Shown: positions 34,566-47,463, counted from the first letter of the stretch. The stretch is DNA of 64,000 bases from Streptomyces sp. HNM0574 (GCF_012726235.1 NZ_JAASAH010000018.1:62001-126000), one strand, 5' to 3'. The notes: generated by a model not told the origin, from the letters alone. Made by a program: numbers and translations.

Positions 34566-37500
34566 TCTCCCCGTGCACGGTCTCGCCCTCCGGGTCCTGC
34601 TGGGGCAGTCCGGGGCGCAGGTGCTCCTCGACGCTGATGTACTTCAGCCCGGCCCGCAGGTCCGCGTCGTTCCGCATCCGGATGACGAGCGGGAACTCGG
34701 CGAGCGCCGTGGTGTCGAACAGGCCCGTGGTGTACAGCAGTTGGACGCCGAGCGCGTCGGCGACGGCGCGCTGGAGCTCCAGCAGGTAGGTGGCGTTGGC
34801 CCGGCCGATGGGGTTGTCGAGGAACAGCGTGCCCGCGTGCCGGTGCTTGTCGTCCCCGCGGTCGTTGGAACGGAGCGCGGCCATCGTGCAGTACAGCGCG
34901 ATCGCGGCGGTCAGCAGCTGGCCGCCGGAGAAGACGTCGCCCATCTGCCCGACGGGGACGCGCTCGGCGCGGAGCACCGCGTCCGGCTTGAGGATCTCCA
35001 CGGCGACGCCGCGCGGCTGGAGCGCGGCGTGCACGCCGCGCAGCAGCAGCGTCATGCCGTCCCGCCGCAGGTCGGAGTTCTTCCGGACGGCCGACCTGGT
35101 GGCCTCGTCGATGACCTCGCCGAGCCGTTCGGTGAGCGTGGACTGGTCCGGGTCGTCCATGCGGATGCGCAGGAACTCCTGGCCCGACCACTCCCCCAGG
35201 CCGCCGGGCAGCCGGGAGAGGCGCTGGGCCGAACGCAGCGTCGCCAGCGAGGACTCGACGAGCCCGCGCAGCCGGTCGACGATGCTGTCGCGGTTGCGCT
35301 CCAGCTGGTCCAGCTCGTCGCTGAGGACGCGCAGCCGGGGCGCGAACGCCTCGGCCCACGCGGCCGCGTGCTCCGGCAGCGCGGCCGCGGGCAGTTCGCG
35401 GATCTGCTGGCGCGCCGGGGTGCGCACCTGTTCGTAGCGGGTGGAGTTGGCGTGCCGGACGAGGACGTCGCTCGCCTCCCGTACGGCCTGCTCGGCGGCG
35501 GAGAGGTCGGCGGCGCAGCCGCGCAGCGAGCGGCGGGACTCGGCCGCGGCCTGCCGGGCCTCGGCGAGGGTCCCGGCGTACGGTTCGGCGCGCTCGGCCT
35601 CCTCCTCGCGGTCGGCCGGCTGCGGGTCGCGCAGCAGGTCGGCGAGGAGGGCCGCGGTCTCGTCGAAGCCGCCCGCGGCGTCCTCGGCGGCGCGGTGGGC
35701 GCGGACCAGCTCGGCGTGCGCGGCGCGGGCCGCCTCCAACTCGTCCTCGCGCGCGGCGAGTTCGGTGTTGGCGGTGCGGAGCAGGGCCTGGGCCTGCTCG
35801 GCGTCGGCCGGTACCCGGTCCTCGGGGAGCGCGGTGTGGGCCTCGCCGTCCTCCGGGGCGAGCCGCTCGGCCTCGCCGCGCAGCCGCCCGAGCCGTTCGC
35901 TGGCTCCGGCGGCGCGGGTCTCCAGCTGCTGCACGAGGGCCTCGGCGCGGGCCGAGGCGGCCTGCCGGGCGGGGCCGTCGGCGCCCTCGGGCCCGTCCAG
36001 GAGCTGGGCGGCGCGGGTGCGGACCTTGTTGGTGAGCCGGTCGAGCGCGGCGAGCGCGGCCGACTCGTCGCTCTCGGCGCGGGCCTGTTCGGCGCGGAGG
36101 TCGGCGCCGACGCCGACCTTGTCGTACACCTGGGAGGCCGTGCGGTACGCCTCGCGCAGCGCGGGCAGCGAGGCGGGTGAGGAGTCCTCGGCGCCCGGCC
36201 GGTCCTCCTCCAGGTCCTCGGGGACGCCCGCGATCTCGGCCCGTTCGGCGCGCAGGGCGCGGGCGGTGCGGTGCGCGTCGTCGGCGGAGCGCTGGGCCGC
36301 GCGGCGGTTCTCGTCGGCGGCGTACGCGCGCTCGACGGCGGAGCTCGCGCGCTCCTCCGCCTCGGCGGCCTCGTCGGCCAGCTCCCGCAGCCTGGAGAGC
36401 CAGGTGGCGCGCTCGCGCAGCCGGAAGGCGAGCCCGGCCAGCGCGTCGGCGCTGCGGCTGGCCTGCTGCGCCATCGCCTGGCGCTCGTCGCGTTCGGCGA
36501 CGGCGCGGGCCGAGACCTCCTCGGCCTCGGCGCGGAGGGCGCGGCACTCCTCCAGGCGCTGCTGCGCCTCCTGGGCCGCGCGGCGCGCGTCGGCCGCGGC
36601 GGCGGCGAGTTCGGGCAGCCGCCCGGCGGGGCAGTGGGCGCGCCAGGAGGAGAGCCGGGCCGCGAGGGCGCGGTCGGCGGAGAGGCGCGCGGCGAGGGCG
36701 CGGATCTCCTCGTCGCGGGCGCTCGCGCGGCCGCGCAGCTGCTGCCGCTCGTCGTCGGCGGCGCGCTCGTCGTGCATGGCCGGGTTCGGCGGGACCAGGA
36801 ACACCTGGGTCTCGTCGGCGCCTTGGCCGGCGGCGGCCGGTGCGGGTGCGAGGAGCGCGGCCGCGGTGCCGACGGCGACGGCGGAGCGCGGCAGCAGCGT
36901 CGCCTCGGCGAGGACCTCGCGGGCGCGGGTGTGGCTGGCCGGGTCGGTGATGACGACGCCGTCGACGAGTTCCGGGCGGGCGGCGAGGACGGCGGAGTGC
37001 TCGGCCGGGTCGACGGACTGGGCGAGGTAGCGCCAGCCGGGCAGGGCGGGGACGCCGTGCTCGCCGAGGTACTCGACGGTGGCGAGGACGTCGGGGCCCG
37101 GCGGCAGCAGGCCGCCGTCGCCGAGCGCGCCGAGCATCCGGGAGTCCTCGGCGGCGGCGGTGCGCAGGTCGAACAGCTGCCGTTCGGAGGCGGCGACGGA
37201 CTCGTCCAGCAGCTCGCCGAGCGCCTCGGCGCTGCGGTCGAGGTCCTCGGCGCCGAGCGGGCCCGGGCCGGGAGCCGGCTCGCCGGTGCGCTGGGCGGGG
37301 AGCGCGTGGCCCTCGGACGGGGCCGACGGGTGCGGCAGGCCGAGGAGTTCGGCAAGCCGTTCCTCGGCGCCCAGTGCCTCGGCGGTGGCGCGCTCGGCGC
37401 CGTACGCGGACTCGGCGGCCTCGGCCGCGTCCGCGGCGCGGGCGGCGGCGAGTTCGGCGCGGGAGTGCTCGGACGCCGCCTCGGACGCGTGGTCGGCGGC

Positions 37501-39204
37501 GGTGCGGGCGCGCTCGCGGGCCTCCTCCCAGGCGGCGGCCGCGGTCTTCTCGGCGTCGGCGGCGGCGAGCGCGGCGCGGGCCGGGTCGGCGCCCTCGCCG
37601 GTGCCGTCGGCCGCGTCCGCCGTTCCGTCGCCGGAGGAGATCCAGCCGGCGCGGACGGCCTCGGCGGTCTCGGCCTCGACCTCGCTGAGCCGCTGGCGGA
37701 GGTGCTCGGTCTCGCTGCGGGCCCGCTGGGCCTCGGTGGCGGCGGCCGTCGCGTCCCGGTGCGCCGCGTCGCTCTCCTCCTGGAGGGCGGCCGAACGGGC
37801 CTCCTCCTCGCCCGCGATCCGCTCGCCGTCGACCGCCGCCTTGTGCAGGGCCCTCACGAGCGCGGCCGCGGCCTTGCCGCGTGCGGCGAGCGCGGGCGCG
37901 GCGTCCCGTTCGGCCTCCTGGATGGCGGCGGAGACGCGGGCCGCGCGGTCGGCGGCCGAGCGGTGCTGGAGCACCGTCTCGGCGGCCTGCCAGGCGGCGT
38001 GCAGGGTGCGCGCGTCGAGCAGTTCGCGGCGCTGGGAGGCGGCCGCCTTCTCGCCGGCGGCGAGCGCCAGCGAGGCGTGCCGGTAGGCGAGTTCGGCGGC
38101 GACGAGGGAGGCGCGGGACCGGGTCTCGCCGGCCCGGGTGACGGCGTGCCCGGCCTCGTCGGCGCGTTCGGCGAGCTCGGCGGCGCGGCCGCGTTCGCGG
38201 GTGCCGCGCGCGGTGAGCTGCCGGGCCAGGGAGCGGGTGCGGGACTCGGCGCCCGCGTGCACGCCGCGGGCGCGCTCGCGCTTCCCGGCCGCCTCGGCGA
38301 TGCGGCGCAGGTGGTCGAGAGAGCCGGCGGTGAAGTCGCGTTCGGCGGTGAGTTCGTCGCGGCGGCCGAGCTTGTGCGCGAAGCCGTGCACGAGGTCGGC
38401 GAGGCCGTCGGTGTCCCGGGTGTCGGTGACGGCCCGCAGCAGCAGGTCGGTGAAGTCGGAGTCGTTCTTGACGGCGAACAGGCCGGCGGCCTCGCCCTCG
38501 TCGGCGTTCATCTCCCGCTGGTAGCGGAAGAGTTCGGGGTCGAGGCCGAGCCCGGTGAGGTGCTCGTTCCAGCGCTCGTGGACCTCTTCCCAGCACACGT
38601 CGAGGTTCGGGTACGCCTTGCCGGTCTCGGTCAGGACGTCCCGGAAGCCCTTCATGGTGCGGCGGCGGCCGCGCGCCGCCGAGGCGCCCTCGGAGGAGGG
38701 CCGCAGCGCCGTGGACTCGGCGACGGGAAGCGAGTCGAGCCCGAGGCCGGGGCCGGGACGGAAGGAGTACCAGGCCTCGGCGAACTTCCGCGGGTCGCCG
38801 GAGACCTGGCGGCCCTTCCACTCGCTGACCTTGCCGACGACGATCGACTCACCGGTGCGGGTGTGCTGCCACTCCAGGGCCACGTGCCCGCAGTCGTCGG
38901 CCAGCAGGAACTTGCGGAGCACGCCGGAGCTGGCCCCGCCCAGGGTGTTGCGGTGGCCCGGCAGCATCACCGAGAAGATCAGCTTCAGCAGGACGGACTT
39001 GCCGCCGCCGTTCTCCAGGAACAGCACGCCGGCGGGCGCGGGGCGGCGCGGCGGGCCCGTCGGCTCGTCCTCGAAGAAGTCCGCCTGCGTCGGCGCGGGG
39101 CTGGGCACCGGCGCGCCGACCCCGCGCAGGTCCAGCACGGTGTCGGCGTAGCGCGCACCGGCGGGCCCGATGGAGTAGAGGCGGATCCGGGACAGCTCGT
39201 ACAT
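34408..39204 (-). CDS. SMC/MukB/JetC-like coiled-coil ATPase
   Basis: 1598 residues from ATG 39204. The N-terminal head has LFLENGGGKSVLLK (Walker A at about 64-70, first Gly of the motif replaced). Two very long Ala/Glu/Arg heptad regions follow, with a globular hinge-like part between them (about residues 680-790, DVLATVEYLGEHGVPALPGWRYLAQ). The C-terminal head has GQMGDVFSGGQLLTAA (ABC signature about 1426) and Walker B GTLFLDNPIGRAN (about 1460-1470), with Asn in place of the catalytic Glu. A Pro/Ala/Glu-rich tail of about 50 residues ends it. It is the third gene of an operon with KITE-like and kleisin-like partners, so a MukBEF/MksBEF/JetABC-type DNA loop-extruding or clamp complex is predicted. 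Confidence 0.82.
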   Translation of the reverse strand: MYELSRIRLYSIGPAGARYADTVLDLRGVGAPVPSPAPTQADFFEDEPTGPPRRPAPAGVLFLENGGGKSVLLKLIFSVMLPGHRNTLGGASSGVLRKFLLADDCGHVALEWQHTRTGESIVVGKVSEWKGRQVSGDPRKFAEAWYSFRPGPGLGLDSLPVAESTALRPSSEGASAARGRRRTMKGFRDVLTETGKAYPNLDVCWEEVHERWNEHLTGLGLDPELFRYQREMNADEGEAAGLFAVKNDSDFTDLLLRAVTDTRDTDGLADLVHGFAHKLGRRDELTAERDFTAGSLDHLRRIAEAAGKRERARGVHAGAESRTRSLARQLTARGTRERGRAAELAERADEAGHAVTRAGETRSRASLVAAELAYRHASLALAAGEKAAASQRRELLDARTLHAAWQAAETVLQHRSAADRAARVSAAIQEAERDAAPALAARGKAAAALVRALHKAAVDGERIAGEEEARSAALQEESDAAHRDATAAATEAQRARSETEHLRQRLSEVEAETAEAVRAGWISSGDGTADAADGTGEGADPARAALAAADAEKTAAAAWEEARERARTAADHASEAASEHSRAELAAARAADAAEAAESAYGAERATAEALGAEERLAELLGLPHPSAPSEGHALPAQRTGEPAPGPGPLGAEDLDRSAEALGELLDESVAASERQLFDLRTAAAEDSRMLGALGDGGLLPPGPDVLATVEYLGEHGVPALPGWRYLAQSVDPAEHSAVLAARPELVDGVVITDPASHTRAREVLAEATLLPRSAVAVGTAAALLAPAPAAAGQGADETQVFLVPPNPAMHDERAADDERQQLRGRASARDEEIRALAARLSADRALAARLSSWRAHCPAGRLPELAAAAADARRAAQEAQQRLEECRALRAEAEEVSARAVAERDERQAMAQQASRSADALAGLAFRLRERATWLSRLRELADEAAEAEERASSAVERAYAADENRRAAQRSADDAHRTARALRAERAEIAGVPEDLEEDRPGAEDSSPASLPALREAYRTASQVYDKVGVGADLRAEQARAESDESAALAALDRLTNKVRTRAAQLLDGPEGADGPARQAASARAEALVQQLETRAAGASERLGRLRGEAERLAPEDGEAHTALPEDRVPADAEQAQALLRTANTELAAREDELEAARAAHAELVRAHRAAEDAAGGFDETAALLADLLRDPQPADREEEAERAEPYAGTLAEARQAAAESRRSLRGCAADLSAAEQAVREASDVLVRHANSTRYEQVRTPARQQIRELPAAALPEHAAAWAEAFAPRLRVLSDELDQLERNRDSIVDRLRGLVESSLATLRSAQRLSRLPGGLGEWSGQEFLRIRMDDPDQSTLTERLGEVIDEATRSAVRKNSDLRRDGMTLLLRGVHAALQPRGVAVEILKPDAVLRAERVPVGQMGDVFSGGQLLTAAIALYCTMAALRSNDRGDDKHRHAGTLFLDNPIGRANATYLLELQRAVADALGVQLLYTTGLFDTTALAEFPLVIRMRNDADLRAGLKYISVEEHLRPGLPQQDPEGETVHGEITATRMFRRPEDRPAEEHRAPAEPGEAAAAAAPETPEAEPDAPASPAPAPGM

Positions 39205-39241
39205 GGCGGGGCTCTCGTCGTGAAGTCGGTGGGGCGTACGG

Positions 39242-40249
39242 TCAGGAGTGGAAGGGGAGGCCGGCGTCGGCGGCGATCTCCAGGTCGTCGGCCTCGTCGG
39301 GCGGGAGCAGGCTCGCGCTGCCGTCGCTGACGGGCACGACGCCCAGTTCCAGCAGCTCGGCCATGGCCGCGTTCCCCGCCATGTCGCGCACCTGCAACTG
39401 GTAGCGGGGGGTGGTGCGGTAGGTGCCGCCCGCGTCGTCGCCGGTGCGCTGGAGGAAGCCGGAGTCGGCGAGGAAGGAGACCGCCTTGGCGATGATGCCG
39501 GTGGTCGAACCGGCCAGCCGCCGCGCGTCCTTGGTCGCGCCGGTGGCACTGCGCCGGGCGTACACCCGCCAGGCCGCCTCCAGTCCGGGCGCGCCCGTCT
39601 CCGGATCGGTGTTCTCGCCGTCCTCCTCGGCCCGCTCCTCCAGCTTCCGGCAGGCCTGCCGGACGAAGGAGTCGACGCCGTTGACGGTGATCCGGCCGAT
39701 GTACGCGTCGTCCGCGAGGTCCTCGGGGCGGGGGAACGCCATGGCCGCGACGGCGAGATGGGCCAGCCCGTGCAGGAAGCGGTCGGCGGAGTCGGCGGTG
39801 GCGCGGCGCGCGTAGTCGCCCATGCGGACGGCGAAGACGGACTCCTCGTCGGCGGCGAGCGCCATCCCGGCCCGTGTGGAGACCTCCAGGACGACGAGGC
39901 CGAGGCCGGTGGCGACGGCGTCCGCGAGGCGCGCGAAGGCGGGTTCGTCGCGGTACCGGCGCAGCAGCCCGTCGTACTCGGCGTCGCGCGCGGGCAGCAG
40001 CTTGGGGTGCAGCCCGAAGGAGACCAGGCGGGCCGCGTCGGAGGCGTCCCCCGGGGTCACGGCCTGGGGCCCGGGGCGGGGCTCGGGCTCGCGTTCCGGC
40101 TCGGGGTCCGGTTCCGCGAAGGGCTCGTCGTCGTGGCCGGACTCCGGTGGTTCCGGGGCCGGTTCGGGTTCCGGGGCCGGTTCCCAGGGCTCGCCGGTGA
40201 CCGCTCCGGGCTCCGCCGGTGCGGGTGCGTCGGGGTGGTGCTCGGTCAC
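39242..40249 (-). CDS. KITE-like (MukE/MksE/JetB-type) winged-helix protein
   Basis: 335 residues from GTG 40249, preceded by AGGAG. The first 70 residues are Pro/Glu repeats (EPEPAPEPPES and EPDPEPEREPEPRP), then a helical and winged-helix body. The segment ARRLAGSTTGIIAKAVSFLADSGFLQRTGDDAGGTYRTTPRYQLQVRDMAG reads in parts as a C-terminal winged helix with wing, as in MukE/JetB. It sits between the kleisin-like and SMC-like genes with 49- and 37-base gaps. Such proteins bind the kleisin and DNA. The assignment rests on operon order and fold pattern, not on a strong motif. Confidence 0.65.
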   Translation of the reverse strand: MTEHHPDAPAPAEPGAVTGEPWEPAPEPEPAPEPPESGHDDEPFAEPDPEPEREPEPRPGPQAVTPGDASDAARLVSFGLHPKLLPARDAEYDGLLRRYRDEPAFARLADAVATGLGLVVLEVSTRAGMALAADEESVFAVRMGDYARRATADSADRFLHGLAHLAVAAMAFPRPEDLADDAYIGRITVNGVDSFVRQACRKLEERAEEDGENTDPETGAPGLEAAWRVYARRSATGATKDARRLAGSTTGIIAKAVSFLADSGFLQRTGDDAGGTYRTTPRYQLQVRDMAGNAAMAELLELGVVPVSDGSASLLPPDEADDLEIAADAGLPFHS

Positions 40250-40298
40250 GGGTGCTGCGCTCCTGGGGTGCGGGGACGGGAGGTTCGGCGGGGGCGGG

Positions 40299-41828
40299 TC
40301 ACGGGGTCTCCGAGCGGTCGGCTGCCATGCCCGCCGCGTCGAGGACGGCGGTGCCGAGGATGAGGTCGGCGCCGCCGAACTCCGGGTCGTCCAGCTGCTG
40401 TCCGTCGTCGACGGCGAACAGCAGCTGCCGCTCGCCCTGCCGGTAGGCGGTGCCGACCGGCGGGCTCGCCGCGTGCACGGCCAGCAGCGCGACCAGGTAC
40501 GGCAGTTCGGGGTCGCGTTCGCGGGCCTCGGCGAGCAGTCCGGAGAGGCGGCGGGGCGCGTCGGCCGGGAGGTCGAGCAGTTCGGTGGCCGACTCCAGCT
40601 GCTCCTCGCTGAACCGGCTGTCGTCCGGGGTGGCGACGAGGTCGGGCTCGGGCATCTCGGCACCCAGGTGCTCGCGCGGCGCGGGCGGGGTGAGCAGCAG
40701 GTCGACGAGGTCGCCGACGCGGACGGCGCCGGGGGTGCGCGGGCCGGTGCCGCGCGCGAACCAGGCGTCGGTGACGCGGGTGGCGTGCTCCAGCGGCAAC
40801 GGCAGGACGGGGGCGAGGAGTTGGCCGTAGACGTCCGTGCCCGTCCGGGCGGCGGGCGGGGCGAAGGACTGGCGGTCCTGCTCGGCCCGGAACAGCGGCC
40901 CGGCCTCCAGCAGCCGGGACTGGAGCTGGGTGTGCCGGCGGATGCAGTCCTTGACGATGTCGACCAGTTCGGCCGCGCGGCGCTTGTGGTCGGCGCCGCG
41001 CTCGGACTCGGCCTCGTCCCTGACCTTGCGGATGTTGGTGAGGATCGCGTTCTCGTGGCGGTACCGCTCGGCGACGTGGTCCAGCGCCTCGGTGATCATG
41101 TCGGGCACGGAGCGGAGCCAGTCGACGGCGCGGACGTTTCGCCGGGTGGACTCCAGGGTGCGGCGCAGGGATTCGGAGTACTGGACGGTGCGGTACCTGG
41201 CCTGCTCGGCGGCGAGCTGCGCGTCGGCCAGCCGGCCGCGGCTGATGAGCACCTCGAGCTTGACCTCGGCGGCGATCTGGGCGCTGGTGACGTCGGTGTC
41301 GAGGGCGCCGACGAGGACGTTCACCGCCTCGTCGGTGGTGCGCAGATAGACCCCGCCGCCGGGCCCGGGGACCTCTTCGACGAGCTTGAAGTCGTAGTCC
41401 CGGCGGACGTAGCCGCCCTCGGCGTCGAAGGTGCCGTACACGGCGCGGAATCCGCGGTCGACGCTGCCGACATTGATCAGGTTCTCCAGCACCCAGCGGG
41501 CCACCCGCTCGTGCTCGGCGCCGGGGTGCCCCGGGGCCTGGGCGGCGGCGCGGGGGACGAGCCGGGCGACTATCTGCTCGTGGTCGGCGCCGGTGTCGAA
41601 GTCCATGTGCAGGGTGACCAGGTCGATCGCGGCGAGCGCCAGCTCGGCCATCGCGTAATGCCCCACCTCACCGGCGAGGTTGGCCTTGCGTACGTCCAGG
41701 TCGTGCAGCGGCGCGGTGCAGGCGAGCGCGCGCAGCCTGCGTGCCAGGCCCTCGTCGGCCGCGGGGCCGGGGGCCGGGGAAGCGAAGGGAGGAGTGCTCA
41801 CCGGGACGTACTCAGTCACGACGGACAC
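40299..41828 (-). CDS. Kleisin-like (MukF/MksF/JetA-type) protein
   Basis: 509 residues from GTG 41828; GTG 41819 is an alternative, and neither has a clear ribosome binding site. The N-terminal part is winged-helix-like (REALACTA-type RRLRALACTAPLHDLD to DFDTGADHE), then YDFKLVEEV and YLRTTDEAVNVLVGAL. A long alpha-helical middle (about 170-310, AEVKLEVLISRGRLADAQLAAEQARYRTVQY, ENAILTNIRKVRDEAE) is followed by a C-terminal winged-helix-like end. This order matches MukF/JetA kleisins, which bridge the two SMC heads. It is the first gene of the operon; the promoter lies in 41829-42105. Confidence 0.65.
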   Translation of the reverse strand: MSVVTEYVPVSTPPFASPAPGPAADEGLARRLRALACTAPLHDLDVRKANLAGEVGHYAMAELALAAIDLVTLHMDFDTGADHEQIVARLVPRAAAQAPGHPGAEHERVARWVLENLINVGSVDRGFRAVYGTFDAEGGYVRRDYDFKLVEEVPGPGGGVYLRTTDEAVNVLVGALDTDVTSAQIAAEVKLEVLISRGRLADAQLAAEQARYRTVQYSESLRRTLESTRRNVRAVDWLRSVPDMITEALDHVAERYRHENAILTNIRKVRDEAESERGADHKRRAAELVDIVKDCIRRHTQLQSRLLEAGPLFRAEQDRQSFAPPAARTGTDVYGQLLAPVLPLPLEHATRVTDAWFARGTGPRTPGAVRVGDLVDLLLTPPAPREHLGAEMPEPDLVATPDDSRFSEEQLESATELLDLPADAPRRLSGLLAEARERDPELPYLVALLAVHAASPPVGTAYRQGERQLLFAVDDGQQLDDPEFGGADLILGTAVLDAAGMAADRSETP

Positions 41829-42068
41829 ACTAAGCGGTCACCCGGACAACGACCGAAACGGCATGGATGTCAGGGTTCGCCGCTCCTGTCCGGTGCACGG
41901 GGTGCGCGCCGCCGCTGCACCCGGACGGCACACCTCACCGCCGACGCGACAGTTTACGCAGCTCAGCGCGGGGACCCGCAGCCGGGTCGGCCTCCGGCCC
42001 GCGGAGTGCCCCGCGCCGCGGACCGGGTGTCATACGGCGGGGCGCCCCGGCTCGTGTACCCGGTGTCC

Positions 42069-42082
42069 GGTACGCGCGTACC
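42069..42082. promoter_or_regulatory. 14-base perfect palindrome before the small secreted protein gene
   Basis: GGTACGCGCGTACC equals its reverse complement, 23 bases before ATG 42106. It could be an operator or chance, since GC palindromes are frequent here. Confidence 0.25.
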
Positions 42083-42105
42083 CCACCGATCCCCGAGGAG
42101 TCACG

Positions 42106-42402
42106 ATGCGAGAGATGTCCGTTCCGCGCCTGGCCGTTCCCTGCGCCCTCGTCCTCGCGGCGGCTGCCGCACCGCTGTTGGGCGGCACCGCGCACGCGGG
42201 CCAGATCTGCACCGTCGTGCACCACGACGCCCCGCGGTACGCGGAGGACCGCGTCGACAGCAGGATCATCGGGACGATGCAGCGGGGCCAGGAGGTCGGC
42301 GTCTCGACGGACGCGAACCTGTACCGCGTCTCCCGCGCCGACAACGGCGCCCCGCTCGGCTTCATGCAGCAGGCCGACGTCGACTGCGGCAACGCGGGCT
42401 GA
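42106..42402 (+). CDS. Small secreted protein, SH3-like
   Basis: 98 residues with GAGGAG upstream. A Sec signal peptide (PRLAVPCALVLAAAAAPLLGG) ends in a TAHA-G cleavage site, leaving a mature protein of about 67 residues with two Cys (QICTVVH and DVDCGNAG) that can form a disulfide. The mature part has small beta-strand pattern GTMQRGQEVGVS, LYRVSRADNGAPLGFMQQADVDC, like a bacterial SH3 (SH3b) domain. It is exported to the envelope or medium. The function is unknown; it is divergent from the kleisin-like gene. Confidence 0.8.
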   Translation: MREMSVPRLAVPCALVLAAAAAPLLGGTAHAGQICTVVHHDAPRYAEDRVDSRIIGTMQRGQEVGVSTDANLYRVSRADNGAPLGFMQQADVDCGNAG

Positions 42403-42409
42403 GCGGCGG

Positions 42410-43267
42410 CTACGGCAGCAGCGCCGCGAGTGCGCCGAGGGTGCGGGCGGCCGGGGCCGGGTCGGTCAGCCACTTGAGGTGGCTGCCCTCCAGGGTGCGG
42501 ACGTCGTAGGGGTTGTCCGGGGTCAGGGCGTCGCCCTCGCGGATCAGCCGGTCCTGTATCGCGAGCGGCATGCTGGTGTCCCCGGCGAGGCGGACGTAGG
42601 TGCGCGGGACGCGGCCCCAGGTGGCGGCCTGCGCCCGGTCGTCGGGGGTGCCGGCGTCCAGGTTCTCGTCGGGCTGGAAGGTGTTGAGGAAGGTGAGGAA
42701 CTCCTCCTCGGTGCCGTCCGCGAGGAAGGCCGCCTTGAGCGCGGCGAGCGCCTCCGGGTCCGCGGTGCGGAAGTTGGCGCGCAGCAGCCCGAGCCGGGAC
42801 GGGTCGGCGGCCAGCAGCGGGGCGAGGGCCGCGGCGTCGACCGTGGCCATCTCCGGTTCGGCGTAATAGTCCTGGACGTCGAGCTCGACCGGGCACCAGG
42901 CGGAGACGTACACCAGGCGGTCGATGAGCTCGGGGCGCGCGTTGGCGGCCGCGGTGGCGGTGATGCCGCCGCGGCTGTGCGCGACGACGATCACCGGGCC
43001 GTTCCGCCGGGCCCGTTCGAGGACGCCGGTGAGGTAGGCGGCGTTGTCGGCGAGGGTGACGCCCTTGATGGCACCGGGCTCGGCGGCGAGGCCCTCCGGG
43101 TCCTGCGGGGACTGGTAGGCGCGCAGGTAGGTGGCCCGGAAGCCGTGTCCCGGCAGGTCGACGGCGACGGACCGGTGGCCGAGGAGGCCCAGTTCGGCCT
43201 GGAGCGGCGCGAAGGAGAAGGAGTTCGCGAAGGCCCCGTGGACCAGGACGTAGGTCGGCTGCGGCAT
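42410..43267 (-). CDS. Alpha/beta hydrolase (esterase type)
   Basis: 285 residues. YVLVHGAFANSFSF is the oxyanion region, VVAHSRGGIT the nucleophile elbow with Ser, and EGSHLKWLTDP carries the C-terminal His. The pattern matches small plant-type methyl-esterase/hydroxynitrile-lyase-like hydrolases found in actinomycetes. The substrate is unknown. It is convergent with the small secreted protein gene, with seven bases between stops, and lies 57 bases behind the GNAT gene on the same strand, so it may be in that transcript. Confidence 0.87.
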   Translation of the reverse strand: MPQPTYVLVHGAFANSFSFAPLQAELGLLGHRSVAVDLPGHGFRATYLRAYQSPQDPEGLAAEPGAIKGVTLADNAAYLTGVLERARRNGPVIVVAHSRGGITATAAANARPELIDRLVYVSAWCPVELDVQDYYAEPEMATVDAAALAPLLAADPSRLGLLRANFRTADPEALAALKAAFLADGTEEEFLTFLNTFQPDENLDAGTPDDRAQAATWGRVPRTYVRLAGDTSMPLAIQDRLIREGDALTPDNPYDVRTLEGSHLKWLTDPAPAARTLGALAALLP

Positions 43268-43324
43268 GTGTCTCCCCCGTGTGCGTGCCCCGGGCCGGCG
43301 GGAGTCCGCGCGGCCGGGGTGAGC

Positions 43325-43839
43325 CTAGCCGAGCCGCCTGCGGAAGCACACGCGGTGCTGGCCGGGCCCGTCGTAGTCGCTGTGCAGCGGCAGCCCCTCG
43401 GCCGACTCCCGGTCCCCGGGCACCGGTTGGAAGCCCATCGCGCGGTGGAAGGCGACGGAGCCGTGGTTCCCCGGCGAGGTGACGGCCCGAACCTCCCGGC
43501 GTCCGGCCCGGGCCGCGCGGCCCAGGAACGCCTCGTACAACTCACGGCCCACGCCCAGGCCGCGCAGTTCCGGGTCGACGCCGACGAAGTGGATGTAGGC
43601 GACCTCCGGGTCGTCCGCCGAGTCGAAGCCGACGAGGAAGGCGCGGACGCCGGTGCCGTCCTCGCGGACCAGGCTGGTGCCGGCGAAGAACTGGAGGAAG
43701 AGCCGGGGCAGCAACAGCGAGAGCTCCCTGGCCTGTTCGGGGGTGCGCGAGTCGCCCCACCACCGCTGTACGCAGGCGACGATGGTGCCGTGGTCGGACT
43801 CCCGCGCCGGACGCGTCGTCGCCGTCTGCTCTCCCGCTG

Positions 43840-43843
<4 letters not shown>
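43325..43843 (-). CDS. GNAT-family N-acetyltransferase
   Basis: 172 residues. [21 protein letters not shown] is motif A, the acetyl-CoA pyrophosphate loop (R-x-x-G-x-G/A), and [18 protein letters not shown] is motif B. It transfers acetyl from acetyl-CoA to an amine; the acceptor is unknown. Its ATG overlaps the 5-oxoprolinase stop as ATGA, so both are made from one transcript, hinting at a small amino compound related to oxoproline or hydantoin metabolism. Confidence 0.88.

Positions 43844-47463
<3,620 letters not shown>

Noticed and set aside
34397-38821. Open minus frame of 1474 codons overlapping the SMC-like gene
   Set aside because: It is Arg/Pro-rich without motifs; the alternative frame contains the Walker A, signature and Walker B motifs in order.
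34408-41828. Complete Wadjet (JetABCD) defence system
   Set aside because: Gene order resembles JetABC but no JetD-like nuclease is encoded on either side, so I call it only SMC/KITE/kleisin-like.
42069-42082. GGTACGCGCGTACC as part of the TetR regulon with 13150-13187
   Set aside because: It shares GGTAC/GTACC arms but the spacer is CGCG inside a shorter site without the outer T and A, so it does not match TGGTAC-N4-GTACCA.
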